64,000 bases of DNA, taken from the NCBI RefSeq assembly GCF_020740795.1, contig NC_067283.1, positions 128,622,568 to 128,686,567 on the forward strand, written 5' to 3'. Within the stretch, counting starts at the first letter, position 1; every line of letters begins with the position of its first letter. The notes beneath the pieces are model-generated. The model ran no database searches. It saw only the letters and a program-made list of their open reading frames with translations, and was not told where the DNA came from. This document shows, piece after piece, positions 1 through 10,700 of this stretch. Source of the DNA: Apus apus (Eukaryota; Chordata; Aves; Apodiformes; Apodidae). The position numbers and the translations under genes were made by a program.

Positions 1-3000
1 TTCAATAGTTAAAAACCCCTCCCTCTTGAAAACCCCTCTAACCTTAAGCTAAAAGGGTGCCATGAAAGTGTTGAAGATTTCCTGGGTTTATTCCATTTCC
101 TTGCATAGTGGGTGTAATATTCAGGTACTTCATTTGCCCTCCTTTAAACAGAGCTGCCTTGCTTCTCTTCTGTCTTGCTTCTTCTGTCATTTGTTACCAA
201 TTGTTTTTACCTGCATTGTTCTCTGACACTTGGACATTTCAGATTAGAAGGTAGTAACAGAAGAATTGAGTTAGCTTCACTATATAGACAAATATCAGTG
301 TCTTAAAAACACTGTAAGGCAGATAGAAGGAGAAAAAAATGTAGAATTTTGTCAAAATTAACAATGATTCTTTAGGAAAAAAAGCAAACATACCAATGAT
401 AACATACACAGAAAAGAGATGAAGGAAAGGTGTTTAAAAAATATGTTTCAGTCTAAAGTAATATTCCATATTTATTAACATGGACTGAAGTTGATTTAAA
501 AAATGTGAAGTAGATCAGCTTTATATTCTCCAAGGTATAGCAATGTAATAAAAAAAAACCCAAGACATAAATGGATTTAAATTATGATAGCTAACTATAT
601 TAAATACAAAGTTAGAGAAATTAATAGTTTTCATTTCATTTAACAATTTAACAATGTAATACCTTGGCTAACTTAATGCAATTCTTTCATTTAGCATTTA
701 TTGCCAGTCAACTAGTTTTCCCTTTCCTGTTGTTATGATAGGTACAAACAACATATTCAAACAAAAAAAACCCACAACCCTATAGTAATATTGGGTGGTT
801 TTGAAGGTATTACCTACAAATTAGCCATTAAAACAGAAGCAGGAAGCTGCATATGCAAAAAGGACCACTAATTATTGTCGCGTTATTGTTATTATTACTC
901 TTGCTATTTTTGCATCTAGTATCGTTTCAAATGACTTATGCTGGTGCAATAGGAGACAATAGTGTTTGCAACTTGAGCTCAGGCTGGCAGGCTGCTGAGT
1001 CATGCTGACAGATCTGTGCAAAGCCAGGATGTTCGTGCTGGACTCCCAACTAACTGTTTGCTACCTGCAAAGAGAAGCTCCTTTATTTTAGGAAAGTGCA
1101 AGTGCAGTGCAGTGAAAGGGCTGCTAAAAAAACCCAAACAAACAAACAAATGAAAAACTGGGTTTCTCCAATACTAGCTCCAGTCAGTAGAAAGGGATGA
1201 AAAATTCTGAAGCAAAGTGTATGTACAACAGCAGCCCTGTGCTGGGATCATAAATGTTTAAAAGCAATCAAGAAAAACAGATTATAGGCAATGAGGTAAT
1301 CTTAGCACGTCCTGCTCCTACAGGACAGGATGGCGGAAGGGAGTGGTACTGCAAAGGTGCAGGAATGCTTGGGTATTTCTAAGAGTAACTCTCACGTCAT
1401 GTTACAATGGAGCCCAGTTGCTGTCCTGAAGAAAAAATGGAAAGCCTAAAAAAATGCCAGCAGGCACTTCACTTGGATGCATTGGATTGCCCTGGAAATA
1501 ATTTAAGTGACTCTCCTTTTCCTTCTTTTTAAACTGCACTCTTTTACTGTATACGTTACTGAGGACTGCGTAACCAACATCAAGTGGAACAACTGATCTT
1601 GAAGGAAACTTCCAGCACGAGTAGCTGGAAAATAGACACTGATGAATAAAGACTTTCTGGGATTCTCTGAAAGTAGCATTCTCTCAAGCTCTTATTTGCT
1701 TGTAACCTATTCCAAACACGTACTCTTGCCAAACTTCTTGCAGCTCTTGCTCCCTAGTGCTTACTTCACCTTAACGGATTGTAAGCAGAAAAGTAACAGA
1801 AGCATACTTAGGTGATTCCTTATATAAACCTAAGGTTAAGTCCATAGGACACAGGAACTAGTTCATTTTCAAAACATTCACAATGCTAACTATAGCAGGA
1901 AGTGATTTTGTCATGATTTCAGAGCTTGGATCCCACTCAGCTCTGTCTTTAGACCTGCTCTTTAAAAACTTACTGTGCAGCCCCTTGGACTTAAAGCCAC
2001 CCCTAAGCTCTACACCTTTAAGTGCTTGCATCCAAATTTACCCAACGTTTAATACTGAGCTTTTAAAACTCACTTATAGTGTAACAAATCAATATATATG
2101 CATTGAAAAGGAATATATATATATATTTGCATGTTTACCTTATTCATAGTTCTTGGAATCTACTGAGTAGATTCATACATAAACATAAAATATACTGTCC
2201 AAAATCTGAGTATCTAGTTTCCTATATATGTGTGAAGCTGATTCAAGTCAGATGTTTATACAATTTTGGTTAATTAAAACACCATCCTTCAGCTATTGTT
2301 GTTATTTCAAGAAGACATATGTACTCAAACTTACATAAACAGTAATGGAAACTGAAAAGCAATAAAAAACATAGGTTTGTTATTTAGGCCTTCATACTGC
2401 ATACATTTTGATGTTAAATATAATTAAAAAAAACACCTTAGCCACTGAATTGTATTTCTGCATGCAGTACCTAACACTATTAAAAATCAGAGTACACCAT
2501 CTAAGGAAATATATCTCTCAAACCTGAAATCTCAAAATGTTTGTGACACTGCCATGACAGTATGATTGAGTTCATCACCAAATGTATGTAAAATATTTCA
2601 CAGTTAAGCTAATCTTCACAACAACATTTTCATTTATTGTAGATTTTTTGGTATCTTTAAAGGCTTCCTTTTGTTTGTTTTAAACCTTCTCAGATGTACA
2701 GCTCTACTCCTGAGAGCCAAACTTAGCAATGGGAGAACAACTAAGATTGGTATGTAATGCCAGAACGAGCCCAGTGCCAAAATAAAAAGCAAGCAAGAAA
2801 ACTTAATTGTATATATACATTTTTAAACTTTGGCCAGTGTTCATTTTATGCTTCAAAAAAGAAGTTGAGAGTAAAGAAGAAAGGGAGTATTTATTTTAAT
2901 TTTCTGGAAACACTAGGGAAGAGATACAGGACAGGAAAGAGAGAAAGACATGGTCAGGGCAAGGGAAAAAGCTATGTGTGAAGATGAGAAGAAGGCAGGC

Positions 3001-3340
3001 TGGTGCCCTCACCAGTCTTTTATATAGCAGGGCATCCTTTTACTGGCTGCTGCAATGTTTACAGAGTAATAACCTGGCTACATCTCCTGCCTCCTGACCC
3101 GGATGAAAAGAGAGGGGCTCTAAATAAAATAAAATAAAATAAAAAAGAAAGTGAGTGAGGAAGAAGGGGTGAGGAGGGAGCGGGGAAGTATTGCCTAGAT
3201 TGCTCCCTCCATCACAGTGCCTGCTTTATGGATGCACACTTCTATACCTTCGTTCATTTATCTCATAGCTGCTCTCCCTCCTACTGCTGAAGCAGTAATT
3301 AAGTTTGGTGCTGGGGAGATGGTTAGCAGTGAGCATTTGG
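1..3340. other. AT-rich non-coding flank upstream of the CpG island
   Basis: I see no exon, RNA gene or recognisable transposon here. The sequence is AT-rich with short A/T runs, a (CAAA)n-like patch near 1133-1155 and an AT dinucleotide patch near 2086-2126. The open frames are short, lack any family resemblance and look like chance. From about 2990 the base composition becomes purine-rich and then rises in GC towards the island, so the last few hundred bases could be promoter-proximal. Confidence 0.6.
3121..3146. repeat. (TAAAA)n microsatellite
   Basis: About five imperfect units of a TAAAA/AAAAT pentamer, read directly. It lies some 200 bases upstream of the GC-rich island. Confidence 0.85.
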
Positions 3341-4734
3341 GAGGCCAGTGAAGCGAGGAGCCAACCTTTGCCGGCCGAGTCCAGGCGAGGCGCTGGGCTG
3401 GGGCTCGCGGAGCTGCGCGCACCGCTTCTTTCAGCTGGCGCCAGAGCAAAGCTGCTCGCAGCCCCCGCCGCCACGGCTGTGTCTGTTAATAAGGAGACAG
3501 GCGAGAAGAGCTTAAAAGGGAAAAGCGTCTGGAGGAAACTCTCAGCAACAGTAGCGCAGATTTTCGCCAGAAGATTTCTTGTCTTGTCTTGGAAAAGGGA
3601 GACAGCTGCCATTCGGCCGATCACCGAGCTGCTTCAGGGCCCGACCCCGAACACTTCCACCGCGATGAGAGGCTGCGGGCACTGCCCGTGGTGCCGCGGG
3701 AGGGTGCCCGCATGGGGCACCACGCGGCTTGCGACTGCGGGCTGCTCTCGGGAGCGCATGCCCCGCTGAGTGACCCCCTCCGAAAACACGGCCGCTAACT
3801 TTGTTATGGGGAGCAATAGCACTGCCAGTGGCAGGAAGGAGAGGCCATGAAGCAGGGCAGAGGCCAAGAAACAAAAGCAAATAATAGATGGGATTGCTGG
3901 CACCTGCCCTTCTGTGGCCAGCGGCACACGTGGATGCTCCCAGGCAGCAGACGGAGCACTGCTCAGACATGACTGGGTGGCACAGTAGTTGCAGCCCCGC
4001 CGTCCGGCATGGAAACACTCCGAGCTGCATAGACACCCGGAGCCTGAGTGGCAGTCGGGGAACCCCCGCGCACACCCCTCAGCTGCGGCGGCAGGAGTGG
4101 TGCCCCTGGGCGCAGACCCTGGGCTGGAGTGGCAAGAGGGGGACCCCTCCGTGCTTTGTCTGTGAAGTGGGGTACCCCCGCACACGCACGTTTAGCCGGA
4201 GCTGCGGGAGCGGCGCCCCCGGGGAATCACGGGGGTGGGGCTGGCGGGCACCCTCGTGCTGCCGGCGAGCTGGGCGGTGGGGCTGCCCCTTGCGTGTGCC
4301 CACATACACGGTAGCCCCGTGCACAGCAGCACCCTCCCCGCCCCCAAGTCGGAGCGGCAGGAGGGGTAACTCGGTCGAGCCCGGGGCTAGAGAGGGGCTG
4401 CCGGCGGGGCACGGCTCCCCCCACCCGGGCAAATCACGGCTCCTGTCCCGGGGGCGAGCGGCGCTGCACAGGCGCGGCCGGCGGGGCCGAGGGAGGGCAA
4501 CAGGCGGGAGGGCGGGCGGCGCCCGGCGGCAACTTCGCGCAGCACCGGCGAGCGAGTTGCGCTGCCGCGCAAGACGCGCCCGCCTCCGCACCTCACCCGC
4601 GCAGCCGGCGGCGTGCCCGCGCCGCGATCTTAGTGTGTGTGTGAGTGGGTGTGCGGGCGGCACCGGCCCGGGCGGGCGGCGCGGCGGAGGGAGCCGGCGG
4701 GAGCCGGGCGGCTGCGGCGGCTCGGGGCGGGCTG

Positions 4735-4776
4735 CTCCGCGCTGGGTCCGCGCCCCTCCGCGCTGGGTCCGCGCCC
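4735..4776. repeat. Two tandem 21-bp units inside the CpG island
   Basis: A 21-base unit (4735-4755) is repeated exactly and without spacing at 4756-4776. The unit contains CGCTGGGTCCGCGCCC. It lies about 180 bases upstream of the inferred first-exon donor, so it sits in the core promoter or 5'UTR. It may reflect local replication slippage. Confidence 0.9.
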
Positions 4777-4824
4777 GCCGCTGCCGCTGCGCCCTCCCGG
4801 CTGCGAGTCCGCCCGGCGCCGGAT

Positions 4825-4830
4825 CACGTG
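4825..4830. promoter_or_regulatory. CACGTG E-box
   Basis: A perfect palindromic CACGTG in the context GGATCACGTGGCGG, near the downstream edge of the CpG island. This is the core recognised by USF, MYC/MAX and related bHLH-ZIP factors. Its position about 125 bases before the splice donor suggests it is close to the transcription start. Use in vivo is inference. Confidence 0.5.
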
Positions 4831-4952
4831 GCGGTTGCCGGAGGCAGAGACTAGAGAGGAGAGGAAAAAAAAAGCGCCTCATTCCTTCTTCCACCGCCAT
4901 ACTGTATTTTATAGTAACTCTCATTTTTATTCCTCCCTTTTACTCCCGCTCG
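4831..4952 (+). other. Probable non-coding first exon (5'UTR), 5' end undefined
   Basis: The sequence immediately downstream of the CpG island ends in CTCG|GTGAGTACC, with the donor GTGAGT at 4953-4958 a strong match to the vertebrate 5' splice-site consensus. No ATG occurs on the + strand in the last few hundred bases before the donor, so any exon ending here would be untranslated. The start is unknown and may lie anywhere from about 4500 onward. The coordinate given is only the last part that I can defend. The next exon is not obvious. The 19-base exon candidate at 27881 would be compatible with a long first intron of about 22.9 kb. I do not recognise the gene. Confidence 0.5.
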
Positions 4953-4976
4953 GTGAGTACCTTTCCGCTGACATTC

Positions 4977-5091
4977 TTGTCCTCCTTTTTTTGTCCTGTT
5001 TTTTTTTTTTCTTCCTTTGTTTTTTTTCTGTTTTTTCTTTTTTTTCGGGTTTTCTTTTTTTTTCTTTTTTTTTTTTTTCTTCCTCTTTGAT
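4977..5091 (+). repeat. Long T/C-rich tract directly after the splice donor
   Basis: About 115 bases almost wholly of T with scattered C and a few G, starting some 20 bases after the donor at 4953. In an RNA from this strand it would be a long U-rich stretch. A second T-rich zone follows at about 5390-5730, including T runs at 5576-5590 and 5614-5624. Confidence 0.9.
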
Positions 5092-7578
5092 TATTGTTTA
5101 AATGGATTTGATCTTTTGCTGATGACAAGTTTTTTTCCTAGCATGCGATGGTTACTAAACTGTGAGCAAAAGGTGCTGCTGGGGCCGGGAGTCACTGGGA
5201 ATGAAAAATGATAATAATACAGACTTGCCAGTCCAGCAACAACTGATATACATTTAGTAGCTATATATCTATATATGCAACTGGTTTTGTTGTGGCACGG
5301 AAAAGCAATGTGAAATATGATGCTTATTTTTTAGAGAGAAGAGAAAAGGCATGTTTCTAAGTCTTTTTGCAGAGGATTTTCTCTGATGTTGTTTTATTTT
5401 TATTTTTGGGTGTTTTTTTAAGGGTTGTTGTTTTTGTTATTTTTTTCGTAAAGAGATGGGAATTGCAAATGCATTTTACAGCAGTGTTTACACAGAGTTT
5501 GTAATCTTGCAATACTGGTGGAAGCCACGGAGCAAGATGTTAATTTTATTATTTTTCTTATTGTTTCTTCTTCCTTTTTTTTTTTTTTTGACACTCAGTG
5601 CAGCAGCAGGGTTGTTTTTTTTTTCTTCTTCTTTTTCAGTTTTTGATGTCTGTTCGTAATGTGAAACTTTTCTTGCAGTGTGTTGCAGTTATCATTTTTA
5701 AACACTTTTTTTCCTCCTTAACAAAGCAAAGCAGAAAGCCACAGAGGTGATCCTTACTTTTGCACATTTTGCACCTTGACTTTTTTATTCTTTTGCCAGC
5801 AGTATTTTATGATGGTTATTATTATCATGATGGTGATGATGCTAGATATGTACATATATACAAATAAATGCATTCTCAAATGATGGCAGTGGAAGGTTTT
5901 CCTGGAGAATGAAGTGCGGTTTGGTTTCCTTGTCAACGGAAGATGAAGTGAACAACTGAACATCTCCCCAGTGCAGGTACTTCATCTCCTTGTAGGCGTT
6001 TCCACGCTGTGTAAATTACATTGTGAGATTTTTATTTTTTCAGAAATCTCTTTCCACCTTTAACTAAAGGTTTCTGTGCAATACACATAAGGACTGAACT
6101 AAATATCTCTTCCTGATTGCTTGGATGTGTGCAAAATGTTGCACTAATTGAGCCTAGGTCGGTTAAGCTCAAGTGTTTGATGTGCTGTGTTATATAGAGG
6201 GGAAAGCAGCTGGGGAAAAAAAAAAAATCCAGGCCCCCCCCTCCCCCCCTCTGCTTTCTGTTTAAAAGAAAAAAACAACCCTAAAGCCCAAACCAAAGCT
6301 GGATGAAACCTTGAGATCCTCCTTATGAGTACAAATACTTACAGGACTTTAGACAAAAGCAAAAACCCCAGCCCGGTATTGTGGTGACTTGTGTGTTTGT
6401 GTGCGTCTGTTTAAAAATTACCCATTAGAAAGTAGCTGTGAGAGAAAACAGCAGAGGAGGCTCCCTCGGAGAGCTGGCTGGCTGCCACATCAGGCATATT
6501 TCGTAGCCCTAAGGGCAGCAAAACCCTTATATCCAACTTCTGCTCCTCAGATTAGAAAGGCGTAAACAAGGCAGCAGGTTGCCTCTTACAAATTTAATTC
6601 AGTGGGATGGAGATTAATCAGAAGCCGATATTTGCTTGAAGGTGTTTTGTTTTGTTTTGATGATTATTAATGTCACCGGCTGACAGGCAGTGGGAAACTG
6701 TTACTTTCCGTGACGGTCACTGAGAGTTCAGGATTGGAGAAGAAACTGTTACTTTTCATTGAAAGCACTTAAGTGCGTAACAGAGGCTGCCCCTGATGTA
6801 GAGACAGGATATTGGTTCTGTAAAATGCACTTTGGAAAGATTTTTCCAGATGACAGGTTTCGGGGGGCGTATGTGTGTGGGGGGTTCTGTTTGTTTTTTT
6901 GAGGGGTTTTGTGGGTTTTTTTGCTCTGTTTTTCAGAAAGAGATTTGTGCATTATTATGCTAAAGCTGAAGTGCTGAATGCTTGGATCTCTGCAGTGTTC
7001 TCTGTAGTTTACCTTATATTGATGGAATTGCTTAATGTATTTTATATAAGCAGCTTTTAGAGATCTATAACTGATGATCAAAATATGTTGTGTTGTGTAT
7101 TCAGATGTGGAACTGAGTTACAGGAGATTTATTTCTTTTCTCATTGTGGTATCAGCAAAAATAATTCCTAGGAGTAAAATGCATGTGGCAGTTTCTGGCT
7201 TCTAATACTTATGTTTACATTCTTGTAACTTAACAGCTTCCTTTGAAGTATTAAGTGTGTATAAGAAGTCTTCATCATTCCCTTGTGCAATTAGCCATGT
7301 TGAAAAATAAAGAAATTAATTTGTCTTTGTAGAAACATACCTATTATGTATTTACAGTGGCTTTTTCCAGTTTAAATCTAATAAAAATATTTAGGATGTA
7401 TTTATGCACAGCTTCTGCTCTGACATGATGGAATGTTTTTGGCAGTATATCCGGGTCAATAATTCATATGTCTAAAGAATCAATGTCTACATATTTGCAT
7501 GATAGATTATGATGACTTTTCCAAAATAGCTACGATCTATTGGGTCAATACTCCACATTTGAAGAAGACTCAGCCTGC

Positions 7579-7601
7579 TTTTTTTTTTTTTTTTTTTTTT
7601 T
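7579..7601. repeat. Poly(T) tract
   Basis: An uninterrupted run of about 23 T. On the other strand it is a poly(A), but no adjoining retrocopy is recognisable. Confidence 0.9.
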
Positions 7602-7722
7602 CCTTTTATTTTTTCATGATTTAACGTGAAAGCAAACTGTTAAAATAGGAGAGTGATTGAAACTTTATCCTCCACCCCTCTTTTTATTTCTCTCCATCCT
7701 TATTTTTAAATTAAAGTTGTTG

Positions 7723-7761
7723 GGGTTTTTTTGTTTGTTTTGTTTGTTTGTTTTGGTTTTA
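7723..7761. repeat. (TTTG)n-like simple repeat
   Basis: Imperfect TTTG/TTTTG units within a T-rich stretch, read directly. A similar patch occurs at about 52648-52698. Confidence 0.8.
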
Positions 7762-10700
7762 TCATCTGGAACTGCCAGTAAGCAAAATATTTTTGATATT
7801 GCTAAAGCTCTGAAATAAAATAACTAGGCTAGCAGTTTCCAGAATTATGTTCCTTTTGTCCTTTCTTTCAATTATTGCAGGTGGGTTGTGTGAGTAATTT
7901 TGTTCAGATAGTTGCTGACTGAAGGTCTAATCCTGCTCACTTAGTCTTATCTTGAAGTCTGAGAAAGCAAATTTTAGGAATGCACTATTTTCAGCACCCA
8001 GATTACATCTACAAAGCACCTGTTGTCTGAGTAGCATGATAATTAATATACATATATTTAATTTGCAACAGTCTGAGATTGCATGATTTCATATGTATCA
8101 AACAGCCTAGAGACCTTAGGAATAAAGGAGCTAATTTTGGAAGAGGATGCCTCTCCCTCCTGCAGTATGTGGGCACGGTAGGATTTGGCTTGGTGGAATT
8201 GGTTTGAGCTTGGTGTTTCCATAGTTATGCTATGACTAATGCACTCGAAAGCATGTTTGGAAAGCCATAGTTAGTGTAAAAGACAATTATCCTTGTTGTG
8301 CTTTTGATGAATAAAAATTTTGTTTAAGAGTTACAGTGTTGTTTCTACAAGTGATGATATAACTACATTTCTTCTATTTGGTATGAGATGTACTGCCCTA
8401 ACTCCTGGAAGTGATGACTGTCCATATTTAAAAAACATTTGTTTTTCTTTACATCTGCTTTGATATTCAGGAGAGCTTAGGAATTTCAGATACCTTTATA
8501 AAGGTTTATAACCTGAAAACTTTGGAAAGCAAATTTTCTTCCTTTATAACTATTATTAGCAATACTCACTAGCACATAGAAATGAACAGGTGAACAGAAG
8601 TTACTGACTCACTAATACATATTTTTAGCTGTGGTGGCCTGAATTGGCAACAGAAGTGTAGCTTCTCACATTTTTCTGCATAGGAGATAGGACTGGAGGC
8701 GCCTGTAGAGTCATCAGCAACATTTTACTATGATGCTAGGCTGGTCGTCTTATTTTGTTCAGATTCAGAAAGCTCCAGTTAAAATTTAGCTGGGGCAGCA
8801 CTCCCAATGCACCTCCTTCAAGACTGGGCAGACCCATACTTCTCAGGCTTTCAGAAACCTCATTCCTGTACTGAATTTATTCTCAGAATGTTTACGCACC
8901 TTTATTTTTGTACCAGTGCTATCCCTGAACAGTAAGGCTCCTTATCTACATCTCTGCTTCTCTTCGGAGTTTATTTCCAGAGAGCAATCACAGCCCCTTT
9001 TCACTTGTGTTTGCTGAGCTTACTGGGGAGAGGTTCCCAATAGTGTGGCTAGTGCAGGGAAGGGATGCTGAGACTGGCTCTGACCAAAATCATGCTGCAG
9101 AAGAAGCAGGGCATCTGCATTCAAATCCTCTTCTGCCCAACCTGGTATGTTGTGCTTTAGCTGCAAACACGGCAGTCTGGTTCCTGGCTCTCACATCAAC
9201 CCAGATATTTCCACTTGGAGCTGTGCTGTGGACATGTGAAACGGGCTTTGTACTGTGTGGACCTTCCCTTTGCCCTGGCTGACCAATCTGAATTTCTATG
9301 GCTAGAACGTAACAGCAAAGGAGTCTCAGGAATCTCTGCTGCAAAAATCTGACTTTAAAACTCCCTAGATTTTTCTACTTGCTGTTTTAGTGTTTTGTAG
9401 TCATACCAGCCAGGGGAACCTGCATGGATTTGAGCCATTGCTGTATCAGAAACTGTCAGGAACAAATCTGAAGTTTGCTACAATGCTTTTTAAAATATCT
9501 TTTCTTTTTTAGTTTCTTACCAGATTGCTTATATCTTAGCTCTCTAGTCTTCTAAAACTTTATTCTAAAAGCAGTTTGTTTCTATTTTACAGTGTAGTTT
9601 TTCCTATTTTTGTAATTCACTGCATTGTGGGTTTTGAAAGATAAAAATATAAAAAAGCTTAATAGTGTTTGAAGAGTAATTGTAAAGACTGATAGGTTAG
9701 GCATCAGATTAATGTTTTTAACTTCCCTTGGCATTAGAGGATGTGGTGCTCTGGCAAATTCTGCAGCTGAATATTTTATTTCTAAGTGCTTATAGAATTT
9801 CTGAACAGAAGGCTAAAGATTATTATTTCCTGATGAAAAATTATGTAGTCTGTGACACTGTCTACCTAGTCATCCAGTTTGTAGCTTCCTTTAACTCAGA
9901 TCCAGACTGTCAGAAGAAAACAAAATGCTGCTTTTACATGATACAAAGATTACAGTGTAACATTTTAACCTATGTTAAGGTACCAGTATTGTTTTATGAT
10001 CTTTGAACATATTACCAGAATAAAATAGGTTGAAGTTTATTGTTCTGCAAATAGGTACATTAGAATAATTTGGACGATTTTTTCTCATCTTTGCTCTTTC
10101 CTATTTCAGAATGACACTCTAATCTCCATAATGTACTTAATCCTTCAAAAGCATTTATACTGAAGTTTTGGAAGTGTTTCCTGAGAAAGTTTATTTTGCA
10201 CAAAGAAGCGTGACTTTCCATCTCAATGAATCATCTGCTAACAATTAAAACAAATAATAAAGTAGACCTTCAAATTATTAAGTGAGCCTGAGGTTGCTTA
10301 GTGTGCATACAATTAACATGTGATATTCATCATTGTGATATTCTGGCAAAAAAAGATAGGTAGTTAGAATCATATAAATAGATATTGTTAGAAATGTTTG
10401 TAGTGTGATAGAGTGTTAACAGAAATCTTAAAATAATTATCTTTTAGAGCTTAACTAACACTTTTTTTAAGAACAAATAGTTTCACTTCCTCTATGTAGT
10501 AAGTTTATACACACTGTTATACTGCCACTTGACAAAAGCTACACCATTAGATTGCCTCCATGGTACTCCGTGTGCCTCCCCAGCATCCAGCCCAAGCTCC
10601 CTGTGTGCTGGCTGACCTGCCAGCATGTTGGGACTCAAGCAAGAACCATTCTGCAGTGTCATTTTAGTTTCAGTAACATCTTCATGGTTATGGTAGTAAC

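Larger units (their letters stand above)
3341..4860. promoter_or_regulatory. CpG island, probable promoter of an unidentified gene
   Basis: This 1.5 kb block is strikingly GC- and CpG-rich against an AT-rich window, densest at about 4380-4830. It contains GC-box (SP1-type) sequences such as GGGGCGGGC at 4724-4732 and others near 4500-4520, an NRF1-like GCGCATG at 3754, and a CACGTG E-box at 4825. There is no clear TATA box, as expected of a dispersed CpG-island promoter. The + strand direction is inferred from the good splice donor at 4953, just past the island. Transcription from the - strand is also possible, because such islands are often bidirectional. The long open frames inside the island are low-complexity Arg/Gly/Ala/Pro translations of GC-rich DNA and are not treated as genes. 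Confidence 0.8.

Noticed and set aside
3226..4924. Several long - strand frames in the CpG island (3226-3624, 3542-4075, 3634-4185, 4079-4924)
   Set aside because: GC-rich DNA lacks stop codons by chance. The peptides are compositionally biased and overlap each other in several frames.
3888..5090. 400-codon open frame on the + strand across the CpG island
   Set aside because: The translation is low-complexity Arg/Gly/Pro/Ala from GC-rich DNA and then poly-Phe from the T tract after the splice donor. It crosses the inferred donor and shows no domain, so it is a composition artefact.
9007..9282. 91-codon frame in a GC-richer patch
   Set aside because: No recognisable domain, an overlapping frame on the other strand, and no matching splice signals at its ends.
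9490..10112. Strong polypyrimidine-AG acceptors near 9512 and 10110
   Set aside because: No acceptable donor follows at a plausible distance, and T-rich introns produce such acceptors by chance.
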